Part shown: one piece after another, positions 51,784-60,932 of the stretch | Layout of the letters: the number at the start of each line of letters is the position of its first letter | Position numbering within the stretch: position 1 is the stretch's first letter | NCBI RefSeq assembly: GCF_026153515.1 | Contig: NZ_CP110644.1 | Coordinates: forward strand, 2,695,501 to 2,759,500 | Length of the DNA stretch: 64,000 nucleotides | Reading direction: 5' to 3' | Origin: Pseudomonas sp. KU26590 | GTDB lineage: Bacteria; Pseudomonadota; Gammaproteobacteria; Pseudomonadales; Pseudomonadaceae | The notes under the pieces: model-generated | The model's input: the letters and a program-made list of their open reading frames with translations, nothing else | What the model was told of the DNA's origin: nothing | Databases searched by the model: none | Position numbers and translations under genes: made by a program

Positions 51784-52417
51784 GTCCGCTGGACAGTCCG
51801 GCTGGCAACACCCTCGGTCGCTCCGACAATTGATCTCGGCCGGGACAGGCATCTGTGGCGCACTGAACCTTTAGGAGCGCGCTTGCCCGCGAAGACTTAG
51901 GCACGGACGATAGAGAAACGTCGGATGTACCGGCCCATTCGCGGGCAAGCGCGCTCCTACAATTGGTCCCGGCCAAGGCAGACATCTGTGGCACGCCGCG
52001 CTTCTACAATTGGCCTCGGCCAGGGCAGACATCTGCGGCACACCGCGAACCTGTAGGAGCGCGCTTGCCCGCGAAGACTTAGGCACGGACGATAGAGAAT
52101 CGTCGGATGTACCGGCCCATTCGCGGGCAAGCGCGCTCCTACACTTGGCCTCGGCCGGGGCAGACATCTGCGGTACACCGCGAACCTGTAGGAGCGCGCT
52201 TGCCCGCGAAGACTTAGGCACGGACGATAGAGAATCGTCGGATGTACCGGCCCATTCGCGGGCAAGCGCGCTCCTACACTTGGCCTCGGCCAGGGCAGAC
52301 ATCTGCGGCACACCGCGCTCCTGCAATTGGCCTCGGCCAAGATAGATATCTGTGATGCCCATCTGAGTGGGCGACAACCAACGATCACCCGTCATCCAAT
52401 GGATCAGGACAACCTTC
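51784..52417. repeat. Tandem REP-pair array (135-bp period) between kdpC and kdpD
   Basis: Units contain TAGGAGCGCGCTTGCCCGCG, a conserved AAGACTTAGGCACGGACGAT spacer and the inverted CGCGGGCAAGCGCGCTCCTA, then a CTCGGCC-rich linker with GCAGACATCTG. Copies begin at 51871, 52051 and 52186 (the last two exactly 135 bp apart), with partial copies at about 51975 and 52300. Each unit can fold into a stem of about 20 bp, so transcription or mRNA decay between kdpC and kdpD is likely affected. No gene. Confidence 0.8.
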
Positions 52418-55075
52418 GTGAACTCAACCACCCGCGCCGATGCTTTGCTGGTCAATCTTGCTCGAGACGATCGCGGGCGGCTGAAGGTGTTTCTCGGCGC
52501 GGCGCCCGGCGTGGGCAAGACCTACGCCATGCTGCAGGCCGCGCACACGCAGATGCGGCAGGGCGTTTCGCTGCTGGCCGGGGTCGTCGAGACCCACGGG
52601 CGTGCCGAGACCGAAGCGCTGCTGGGCGGTTTGCCGCAGCAACCCATGGTTCGTTCCGAGTACCGCGGGGTCATGCTTGAAGAGATGGACCTGGACGGTC
52701 TGCTCGCGGCGAAACCCAAACTGGTGCTGGTCGACGAACTCGCTCACAGCAACGCCCCCGGCAGCCGCCACGCCAAGCGCTGGCAGGACATTCAGGAACT
52801 GCTCTCGGCGGGGATCGACGTCTACACCACGGTCAACGTTCAACACCTGGAAAGCCTCAACGATCAGGTGCGCGGCATCACCGGCGTGCAAGTGCGCGAG
52901 ACCCTGCCGGACTGGGTGTTGCAGGAAGCCTACGAGCTGGTGCTGATCGACCTGCCGCCCCGGGAGTTGCTGGAGCGGTTGCGCGACGGCAAGGTGTACG
53001 TGCCGGAGCAGGCCCGCGCCGCCATCGACGCCTTTTTCACCCAGACCAACCTCACCGCGCTGCGGGAAATGGCGATGCAAACCGCCGCCGCCCAGGTCGA
53101 CAACGATCTGGCGCTGGGCTATCGGCAGTTGGGCCAGGCGGCGCCGGCGGTGCGCGGTCGTCTGCTGGTCGGCATCGACGGCGACGCCCAGGCCGAACGG
53201 CTGGTGCGCCACGCCAGCCGGGTTGCGCAACGTCGGCATCTGCCGTGGAGTCTGGTGCACGTCGACAACGGGCGCTTTTTCGATGAGCTGGCCAGAAGCC
53301 GTTTGCAGAATGCCCAGCAACTGGCCGAACGCCTCGGCGGGGAAGTGGTGGTGCTGCGCGCGCCGGAAGTGGCGAAGACGCTGATTCAACACGCCATCGA
53401 ACGCCGCGCGAGTCTGGTGCTGGTGGGCCAGTCGCGTCCTTCGCTGCGCCGTCGGGTGCTGGGAGGCGGCCTGGCGTCGCGTCTGTTGCGCAATGCCCAC
53501 GGGCTTGAAATCAACGTGCTCGACAGCGAGTCGCGTCCTGATCAGCCGCAGTCCACCTCGCCACGCAATCTGGTCTGGTTCGACTACGCACTGGCGCTGT
53601 TCGCCACGGTTTGCGCCAGCGCACTGGCCTGGGGGGTGTCCAGCTGGTTGGCGCTGCCGAATATCTCCCTGGTGTTTCTCGCTGCCGTGTTGCTGGTGGC
53701 CGTGCGCAGCAGCGTCGGCCCGGCGATGGTCTGTTCAGTGCTGTCGTTTGTGGCCTATGACTTTCTGTTCATTCCGCCGAATTTTTCCCTGAGCATTCAG
53801 CGCGAAGAAGACGTGCTGACGCTGCTGTTTTTTCTGTTGATGGCCGCGCTGACCGGCAATCTCGCCGCCCGTCAGCGTCGCCAGTTGCAAGCGCTGCGCG
53901 ACACCCAGGAAGAGACCAGCGAACTGCTCGACCTGTCCCGCCGCCTGACCGCCGCCACCGATCGCCAGGCCGTGCTCAGTGCGGCTGATCATCACCTGGC
54001 CGGTTGGAGCGAGTTGCAGCTGTGCGTGCTGGACAATGACCGCGAAGAGGGCTGGAAGGTCGAAGTGGGTGGGCCGCTGGAGTTTTCCGAATTCGAACGT
54101 GCGGCGGCGGACTGGGCCTGGCAGCACGGGCAACCGGCCGGCAAGGGCACCGGTACGCTGCCGTCGGGGAGTTGGTGGTGGCTGCCATTGTGGGTCGACG
54201 ACGCACCGCTGGCGTTGCTGGGGATTCGTGCGAAACAGGGCCAGACCTTCACCCCTCAGCGTCGACGTTTGCTCACGGCGCTGAGTCAGCCATTGGGTCA
54301 GGCCCTGGCGCGGGCGCGTCTGGCCGAAGACCTGGAAGCCGCGCGTTTGCACGGCGAGACCGAACAACTGCGCAGCGCCTTGCTGGCCTCAGTGTCCCAC
54401 GACCTGCGCACGCCGCTGACCGCCATGCGTGGCAGCATCGACAGCCTGCTGGCGCTGGGCGAGGCGATTCCGCTGGAAGACCGTCGCGAGTTGCTTGAAG
54501 GCACCCGCGACGAGGCCGAGCGTCTGGATCGCTACATTCAGAACCTGCTGGACATGACGCGCTTGGGCCACGGCGCGCTGAAGCTGGCGCGGGACTGGGT
54601 CTCGCCGGGTGACATCGTCGGCAGCACGCTCAATCGCCTTCGCGCCGTCCTCGCGCCGCTGCAGGTCATGACCGAGTTGCCGGCCGAACTGCCGCTGCTG
54701 TATGTCCACGCTGCGCTGATCGAGCAGGCGCTGATCAACGTGGTCGAAAACGCCGCGCGCTTCTCGCCGGTCAATGGCCGTCTGCTAATCGCGGTCGCTG
54801 CGCAGAGCGAGGAGATTGTTTTCGCCGTCAGTGATGAAGGGCCGGGGATACCCGAGAACGAACGGGCGAAGATTTTCGACATGTTCTACACCGCCGCGCG
54901 GGGTGACCGAGGCGGGCAGGGCACGGGGCTGGGTCTGGCGATCTGTCAGGGCATGGTCGGCGCCCATGGCGGACGGATCAGCGTCGACGACGGCATCGAC
55001 GGTCGCGGCACCTGCATCAGCCTGCACTTGCCGCTGCAGGCGCAGCCCGAAGCGGAAATGGACCAAGCGGTCTGA
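52418..55075 (+). CDS. kdpD: K+-sensing histidine kinase KdpD
   Basis: 885 residues, normal for the family. N-terminal KdpD domain with Walker A GAAPGVGKT (about 27-35) and VDELAHSN. USP-like domain (about 230-355). Four membrane helices (about 385-480), a GAF-like region, then HisKA with His661 in SVSHDLRTPLTAM and HATPase motifs NVVENAARFS, DEGPGIP, GTGLGLAIC. I chose the GTG at 52418 (MNSTTRADALL) because AGGAC precedes it and the N-terminus then fits the family. A GTG 51 bases earlier is also open. Confidence 0.94.
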   Translation: MNSTTRADALLVNLARDDRGRLKVFLGAAPGVGKTYAMLQAAHTQMRQGVSLLAGVVETHGRAETEALLGGLPQQPMVRSEYRGVMLEEMDLDGLLAAKPKLVLVDELAHSNAPGSRHAKRWQDIQELLSAGIDVYTTVNVQHLESLNDQVRGITGVQVRETLPDWVLQEAYELVLIDLPPRELLERLRDGKVYVPEQARAAIDAFFTQTNLTALREMAMQTAAAQVDNDLALGYRQLGQAAPAVRGRLLVGIDGDAQAERLVRHASRVAQRRHLPWSLVHVDNGRFFDELARSRLQNAQQLAERLGGEVVVLRAPEVAKTLIQHAIERRASLVLVGQSRPSLRRRVLGGGLASRLLRNAHGLEINVLDSESRPDQPQSTSPRNLVWFDYALALFATVCASALAWGVSSWLALPNISLVFLAAVLLVAVRSSVGPAMVCSVLSFVAYDFLFIPPNFSLSIQREEDVLTLLFFLLMAALTGNLAARQRRQLQALRDTQEETSELLDLSRRLTAATDRQAVLSAADHHLAGWSELQLCVLDNDREEGWKVEVGGPLEFSEFERAAADWAWQHGQPAGKGTGTLPSGSWWWLPLWVDDAPLALLGIRAKQGQTFTPQRRRLLTALSQPLGQALARARLAEDLEAARLHGETEQLRSALLASVSHDLRTPLTAMRGSIDSLLALGEAIPLEDRRELLEGTRDEAERLDRYIQNLLDMTRLGHGALKLARDWVSPGDIVGSTLNRLRAVLAPLQVMTELPAELPLLYVHAALIEQALINVVENAARFSPVNGRLLIAVAAQSEEIVFAVSDEGPGIPENERAKIFDMFYTAARGDRGGQGTGLGLAICQGMVGAHGGRISVDDGIDGRGTCISLHLPLQAQPEAEMDQAV

Positions 55076-55138
55076 ACCCGCTTTGCGCTACGCTGACGTT
55101 CTTCCGTTACCGACCTTTTCTTTCATGACAGGACACCC

Positions 55139-55828
55139 ATGAGCCAGACGGCGACCATTCTGGTGATCGATGACGAGCCGCAGATTCGCAAATTCCTGCG
55201 CATCAGCCTCGCATCGCAAGGCTACAAGGTGCTGGAAGCTGGCACCGGCAACGACGGCCTGACCCAGGCCGCGCTGAATAAACCCGACCTGCTGGTGCTC
55301 GACCTGGGCCTGCCGGACATGGACGGGCAGGACGTGCTCAGCCAGTTTCGCGAGTGGTCGACGGTGCCGGTGCTGGTGCTGTCGGTGCGTGCCAGCGAGG
55401 GCGAGAAGGTGCGTGCCCTGGACGCCGGCGCCAACGATTACGTGACCAAACCGTTCGGCATTCAGGAGTTTCTGGCGCGAATTCGTTCATTGTTGCGCCA
55501 GGCGCCGGAGAGCGGTCAGGTGGAATCGGCGGTGGTCATTGGCCCGCTGAACATCGATCTGGCCTACCGCCGGGTGTCCCTGGGCGATGTCGAAGTCGGC
55601 CTGACCCGCAAGGAATACGCGGTGCTGGCGCAACTGGCGCGCCATCCCGGGCGGGTCATCACCCAGCAGCAACTGCTCAAGGACATCTGGGGCCCGACCC
55701 ACGTCGAGGACACCCATTACCTGCGCATCGTGGTGGGTCACCTGCGCCAGAAACTGGGCGACGACCCTGCTGCGCCGCAGTACATCGTCACCGAGGCGGG
55801 GGTCGGGTATCGATTGATGAATGCGTGA
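55139..55828 (+). CDS. kdpE: Response regulator KdpE
   Basis: 229 residues. Receiver with Asp55 in LLVLDLGLPDMDG and Lys in NDYVTKPFG. OmpR-type winged helix (LTRKEYAVLAQLARHPGRVITQQQLL, THYLRIVVGHLRQKLGDDP, VTEAGVGYRL). Activated by KdpD under K+ limitation or osmotic upshift, it turns on kdpFABC. It follows kdpD by 63 bp. Confidence 0.96.
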   Translation: MSQTATILVIDDEPQIRKFLRISLASQGYKVLEAGTGNDGLTQAALNKPDLLVLDLGLPDMDGQDVLSQFREWSTVPVLVLSVRASEGEKVRALDAGANDYVTKPFGIQEFLARIRSLLRQAPESGQVESAVVIGPLNIDLAYRRVSLGDVEVGLTRKEYAVLAQLARHPGRVITQQQLLKDIWGPTHVEDTHYLRIVVGHLRQKLGDDPAAPQYIVTEAGVGYRLMNA

Positions 55829-56196
55829 CCACCGATGGGTCGCAACCGCAGATTCCGCGTACGGTTGACGCCGCAGCGATCCCGTTGCCTGAGCTGACGC
55901 CATTCCTTCGTAGGGAACGGCTCCAACAGATTCGGCGTTAATCATCGAATCGTGTACAGGCGCAAATCTCCGTAGGAGCCGGCTTGCTGGCGAACCTGTT
56001 GTGTCAGCCAACATCTTCATATCTGGTCCACCGCATTCGCCAGCAAGCCGGCTCCTACAGTAGGTCGGGGTTCGACCTTGAGCCCGAACCCGCTGCAAAA
56101 CCTGTAGGAGCGCGCTTGCCCGCGAACACGGTGTGTCAGCCAACATCTTCATATCTGGTCCACCGCGTTCGCCAGCAAGCCGGCTCCTTGTATCTC

Positions 56197-56395
56197 GACT
56201 TTGTCTTCACAGAAGGTAAAGTTCTCGACTGATCATCGAGGGAAAGGCGTGAAGACGACCGGCTCCTAGTGGCGTTATAGCCTGCGAAGTAGATCCATTC
56301 TCCGCCTTTCCAACCTCACTCATTGAGCTCGTACGATATCTAGAGCCACGTTGTGAGCTCGCATTTACAAGGTCGAAGCCGAGTGACGCGATGAT
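56197..56395 (+). ncRNA. Candidate bridge RNA (target- and donor-guide RNA) of the IS110 element
   Basis: Seen: loop 1 is closed by a perfect 9-bp stem GGAAAGGCG (56241-56249) / CGCCTTTCC (56303-56311). It contains CCGGCTCCTA (56259-56268), identical to the interrupted target including the CT core, then a small GGC/GCC hairpin, then GTAG (56289-56292), the complement of CTAC right of the crossover. Loop 2 is closed by TCACTC (56316-56321) / GAGTGA (56381-56386). It contains ACGATATCT (56333-56341), identical to the right end plus core, an apical hairpin GAGCCAC-GTT-GTGAGCTC (56343-56360), and TACAAG (56366-56371), the complement of CTTGTA at the left end. Known: IS110-subgroup elements encode such a two-loop RNA upstream of the recombinase. 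Ends are approximate. Confidence 0.8.
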
Positions 56396-56422
56396 TGATC
56401 TTCAGTTGAAAAGGAGAACAGC

Positions 56423-57394
56423 ATGTCTGCATTCGTTGGCGTTGACATGGCCAAGAATACTTTTGATGTTGCAACGCCGTTGGACAATGGCAAACACCGC
56501 ACCAAGGGCAAGTTGAGCAATGATGCCAAGGGATTTGTCGAGTTCGAGTCCTGGCTCCAGAAGCATGCCACCGCGGATGCGCTGATTGTCATTGAGGCCA
56601 CGGGTAACTACCACGAAGCGCTGGCAGATTTCCTTTTTCAAAAGGGATATCGGCTTCATATCGCGAACCCAGCCACCACCGCCGCTCATGCCAAGTCGGA
56701 GCTGTCACGCAACAAGACTGACAAGACTGATGCCAAACTCATCTCCGATTTCGCCATGCAGAAGCATCGCAAGCTAAGGCTTTGGGTGCCTGAGCCACAG
56801 TCGCGGCGCCGCCTGAGGGCGTTGGTCCGCCGTCTGGAAGATCTCAACGAGATCCGTCAGATGGAGAAAAACCGCCTGGAAGTTGCCAGCCCGAACGTCG
56901 TAACGTCGATCGAATCGGTGATTGCTCATGTCTCGGAAGAAATCACCGAAACCGAAAAAGCGATCAAGCAGCACATCGACGATGATCCTGACCTGCGCGG
57001 CAAGAGCGAGTTGATGACCTCCATTGATGGCATAGGCGAGAAAACTGCCGCGCTGATCCTCGCGGAACTGGGAGACCCTTTGGATTACGAGGGACCGAAA
57101 AAGCTCTCTGCCTTCGCTGGATTATCGCCCAGGCAGGACCGTTCTGGAGGTTACGTGGGTGCAACCCGCATTAGCCGAACCGGCTCGTCGCGGCTCAGGG
57201 GCGGCCTTTACATGCCCGCGATCGTAGGAATTCAACACAATGAGGTGCTGAGCGAGTTCGCCAAGAGATTGAAGGCGAACGGAAAGGCTCCCAAGCAAGT
57301 TATCTGTGCAGTGATGCGCAAGATGTTGCACCTGATCTATGGCGTGCTTAAGAGCAACAAGCCATTCGACCCTGGAATTGCTTTGGCCGCTTGA
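56423..57394 (+). CDS. IS110-family recombinase (transposase)
   Basis: 323 residues. N-terminal RuvC-like DEDD domain with Asp8 (VGVDMAKNTFD), Glu58 (VIEATGNYHE), Asp100 and Asp103 (NKTDKTDAKLI). A coiled-coil (about 140-190) is followed by the C-terminal Tnp domain: SIDGIGEKTAALILAELGDP, FAGLSPRQDRSGG and TGSSRLRGGLYMPA, which should contain the catalytic Ser (255 or 256). AAAAGGAGAACAGC provides a very good ribosome site. IS110 enzymes recombine DNA as RNA-guided tetramers. No frameshift is visible. Confidence 0.95.
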   Translation: MSAFVGVDMAKNTFDVATPLDNGKHRTKGKLSNDAKGFVEFESWLQKHATADALIVIEATGNYHEALADFLFQKGYRLHIANPATTAAHAKSELSRNKTDKTDAKLISDFAMQKHRKLRLWVPEPQSRRRLRALVRRLEDLNEIRQMEKNRLEVASPNVVTSIESVIAHVSEEITETEKAIKQHIDDDPDLRGKSELMTSIDGIGEKTAALILAELGDPLDYEGPKKLSAFAGLSPRQDRSGGYVGATRISRTGSSRLRGGLYMPAIVGIQHNEVLSEFAKRLKANGKAPKQVICAVMRKMLHLIYGVLKSNKPFDPGIALAA

Positions 57395-57525
57395 AGGCTG
57401 ATCGACTAGGACTTGGATGGCCAGGTTGTCGCTGCCGTGTGAGCTGCGGAGGTACCTTCGTGCCTGCCTGAAAGCAGCAGCGCTAACGCGCTTCTGGGGT
57501 TGCAGTCGGGACTTCAAGACGATAT
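57395..57525 (+). other. Right end of the IS110 element with half of a junction promoter
   Basis: 131 bp without a gene. TTGCAG at 57500-57505 lies 17 bases before TATCT (57523-57527). When the ends are joined in a circle the next base is T from the left end, giving TTGCAG-N17-TATCTT, a plausible promoter reading into the guide RNA region. Confidence 0.55.
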
Positions 57526-57943
57526 CTACAGTAGGTCGGGGTCCGACCTTGAGCCCGACCCCGCTGCAAAACCTGTAGGAGCGCGCTTGCCCGCGAAAGC
57601 GGTGTGTCAGCCAACATCTTCATATCTGGTCCACCGCATTCGCCAGCAAGCCGGCTCCTACAGTAGGCCGGGGTTCGACCTTGAGCCCGAACCCGCTGCA
57701 AAACCTGTAGGAGCGCGCTTGCCCGCGAACACGCTGTGTCAGCCAACATCTTCATATCTGGTCCACCGCATTCGCCAGCAAGCCGGCTCCTACAGTAGAG
57801 CCGGGTCCGACCTTGAGCCCGACCCCGCTGCAAAACCTGTAGGAGCGCGCTTGCCCGCGATAGCGGTGTGTCAGCCAACATCTTCATATCTGGTCCACCG
57901 CGTTCGCCAGCAAGCCGGCTCCTATGTATGGACTCGCCTCCAC

Positions 57944-57949
57944 TGTCTA
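57944..57949 (-). promoter_or_regulatory. -35 box that would complete a promoter at the joined IS1111 ends
   Basis: On the minus strand TAGACA (57949-57944) is followed by 17 bases and then CA-TA. In the integrated copy this continues GG, giving CATAGG. In a circle the next bases are ATTGG from the other end, giving TAGACA-N17-CATAAT, five of six matches in each box, pointing into the recombinase gene. Confidence 0.6.
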
Positions 57950-57959
57950 CCCGCTTTTC

Positions 57960-58115
57960 AACACCGCCACCCGGTTGCATCTATGTATAAGGCCTGTTCG
58001 AGGAAGCCGCTCTGGGCTTCTGGCCAACATTGGTTGAGCTCGCGGTATGCCTATTACAGTCAGGCCTCAAGGGCCAGTAGGAGCCAAGGCATCTATCCGC
58101 GACGGTCTTACCTGG
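57960..58115 (-). ncRNA. Candidate guide RNA (seekRNA/bridge RNA type) of the IS1111 element
   Basis: Read on the minus strand. Loop 1 is closed by GCGGATAGATGCC / GGCATACCGC (58100-58088 with 58051-58042). It holds GGCTCCTAC (58085-58077), identical to nine bases of the interrupted target including the TA core, then a GGCC-CTTGA-GGCC hairpin, then ACTGTA (58060-58055), the exact complement of TACAGT right of the crossover. Loop 2 holds CCAAT (58033-58029), identical to the plus-strand right end, a GAAGCC-CAGAGC-GGCTTC hairpin, and ATACATA (57988-57982), the complement of TATGTAT at the core and left end. Known: IS1111 elements carry the guide RNA downstream of the recombinase gene. Ends are approximate. 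Confidence 0.8.
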
Positions 58116-58176
58116 GGTCAATGTTTTCTAGCAGGGGCAGGAGCGCTTTTGCGCCCCGGTGGCAGAACGCTTTGGA

Positions 58177-59280
58177 TCAGTGACTCATCGCCGCCGCCTG
58201 CCTATTGGACGGCTCACGACGATAAGTCTGATCATTCTGTAAAAGCGACCAGATGATGCGCAGGTTGCGGTTCGCCAGCCGTACGGCGGCTTTTTTGCTT
58301 CCCAGACGGCTCAGCCACTGCAACAGCCGACGGTCATCCGGCTGCTCGGAGTCGTGCCGCAGCTGCCTCAACACTGCATGAGCACCCTGTATCGCCAGGC
58401 TGCGGATGTACCCATCACCACGCTTGGTCATTCGACCCAGGCGAACCCGCTCTCCTGAGCTGTTTTGATCGGGCACCAGGCCGAAGTAGGCCGCAAACAT
58501 GCGCGCGTCAGCGAATCGCTCAGGCCGGGTTTGCTTGGCTACTATCGCGGTGGCAATGATCGGCCCGACACCGCGTATGGTCATCAGCCGCACGGCGGTC
58601 TTGTCCCGTTTCGCAGCAACCTCCAGACGCCCGGTCAATACACTGACTCGCTCGCCCAAATGGCGCCATTCGCCCAGCAACTCGTCGATCAGTTCGCGCA
58701 ACATCTCCGGCAACGGCTGGGTAGCGTCTTCCAGTACCCGAGGTACTTTCTGGCTGATCGCCACCTCGCCTTGCGCCATGGCGACGCCGTGCTCGAGCAG
58801 CAAACCGCGCATCTGGTTACCCACTGCTGTGCGCCGACGCACGTAACCTTGGCGAATACGGTGCAATGCCTGCATGGCCAACTCCGCGGCACTTTTGATG
58901 GGCACTGCCGAAATTCTGCTGTCGCGGCCCGCGCGCAATATTGCGAGCGCATCGTTGCGATCATTCTTGGCGCCGCTGCGATGATCAGCGACGCGCCCGG
59001 CTGGAAGTATGCGTGCCAGATTGCCCTGATCTTGCAGCTGCCGCGCCCAGGCTTGAGCGCCCGGACCGGTTTCCATGAGAACGATAACGTGCGGTTCGAG
59101 CTTGCACAAAAATGCGTAGAAGGCTTCTCGTGACTTGATCCGCTCCTCATAGAGCACCTGGCCCAAGGCATCTTCACCAGCGATCTGAAAGACCCGCTTG
59201 GCAAGATCAATCGCCACGGTGGTGCATGCCGGGAGATCGGATGAAGACAGAGACTGATTAACCGTCGTATGCTTTTTCAT
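58177..59280 (-). CDS. IS110-family recombinase, IS1111 subgroup (transposase)
   Basis: 367 residues. DEDD residues: Asp25 (VAIDLAKRVFQIAG), Glu70 (LMETGPGAQAWAR), Asp107 and Asp110 (AKNDRNDALAI). The C-terminal domain has TIRGVGPIIATAIV, FAAYFGLVPDQNSSG and the RMTKRGDGYIRSLAIQGAHAVLR region near the catalytic Ser. The ATG at 59280 is embedded in a third copy of the sub-terminal repeat (GGGCGAGTCCAT on the coding strand), which can pair with ATGGACTCGCCC 53 bases upstream. No frameshift or internal stop. Confidence 0.94.
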   Translation of the reverse strand: MKKHTTVNQSLSSSDLPACTTVAIDLAKRVFQIAGEDALGQVLYEERIKSREAFYAFLCKLEPHVIVLMETGPGAQAWARQLQDQGNLARILPAGRVADHRSGAKNDRNDALAILRAGRDSRISAVPIKSAAELAMQALHRIRQGYVRRRTAVGNQMRGLLLEHGVAMAQGEVAISQKVPRVLEDATQPLPEMLRELIDELLGEWRHLGERVSVLTGRLEVAAKRDKTAVRLMTIRGVGPIIATAIVAKQTRPERFADARMFAAYFGLVPDQNSSGERVRLGRMTKRGDGYIRSLAIQGAHAVLRQLRHDSEQPDDRRLLQWLSRLGSKKAAVRLANRNLRIIWSLLQNDQTYRREPSNRQAAAMSH

Positions 59281-60049
59281 GGACTCGCCCTCGCTGTCGT
59301 TGGCTGTTTAGACTGCCACCGTGGCGCATTGACGCCTCGGCCTGGGCGAGTCCATCCAATTACAGTAGGTCGGGGTTCGACCTTGAGCCCGAACCGCCGC
59401 AAAACCTGTAGGAGCGCGCTTGCCCGCGAACACGCTGTGTCAGCCAACATCTTCATATCTGGTCCGCCGCGTTCGCCAGCAAGCCGGCTCCTACAGTAGA
59501 GCCGGTTCCGACCTTGAGCCCGAACCGCCGCAAAACCTGTAGGAGCGCGCTTGCCCGCGAACACGGTGTGTCAGCCAACATCTTGATATCTGGTCCACCG
59601 CATTCGCCAGCAAGCCGGCTCCTACAGTAGGTCGGGGTTCGACCTTGAGCCCGAACCCGCTGCAAAACCTGTAGGAGCGCGCTTGCCCGCGAAGCCGGTG
59701 TGTCAGCCAACATCTTCATATCTGGTCCACCGCATTCGCCAGCAAGCCGGCTCCTACAGTAGGTCGGGGTCCGACCTTGAGCCCGAACCCGCTGCAAAAC
59801 CTGTAGGAGCGCGCTTGCCCGCGAAAGCGGTGTGTCAGCCAACATCTTCATATCTGGTCCACCGCATTCGCCAGCAAGCCGGCTCCTAAAGTAGGTCGGG
59901 GTCCGACCTTGAGCCCGACCCCGCTGCAAAACCTGTAGGAGCGCGCTTGCCCGCGAAAGCGGTGTGTCAGCCAACATCTTCATATCTGGTCCACCGCATT
60001 CGCCAGCAAGCTGAACTGGTCAAGTAATTCTGGACACCCGTCTAGGTTT

Positions 60050-60932
<883 letters not shown>

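Larger units (their letters stand above)
56187..57525 (+). mobile_element. IS110-family element (IS110 subgroup) inside a REP
   Basis: 1339 bp. The uninterrupted REP reads GCCGGCTC-CT-ACAGTAGG. Here GCCGGCTC-CT stops at 56188 and continues with TGTATCTCG, while at the other end GACGATAT is followed by CT-ACAGTAGG (core CT at 57526-57527). A CT core is thus present on both sides, and there are no terminal inverted repeats, as known for the IS110 subgroup. Layout: 234-bp non-coding left end, recombinase gene, 131-bp right end. The coordinates take the left CT as part of the element. It appears intact. Confidence 0.9.
57925..59360 (-). mobile_element. IS110-family element (IS1111 subgroup) inside a REP
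   Basis: About 1436 bp plus a TA core. The REP target GGCTCC-TA-CAGTAGG is split: CTCC-TA (57923-57924) then TGTATGG at the left, and CCAAT then TA-CAGTAGG (59361 on) at the right. Sub-terminal inverted repeats ATGGACTCGCC (57928-57938) and GGCGAGTCCAT (59345-59355) sit three and five bases from the ends, an asymmetry typical of the IS1111 subgroup. The recombinase is on the minus strand, so the long non-coding end (57925-58176) lies downstream of it, again as in IS1111 elements. Confidence 0.9.

Noticed and set aside
57483..58183. Long open frames on both strands through the REP array, encoding repeated motifs such as ARLPAKAVCQPTSSYLVHR.
   Set aside because: The unit length of 132 is divisible by three, so a frame that is open in one unit stays open. 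No ribosome site, and composition is that of the repeat.
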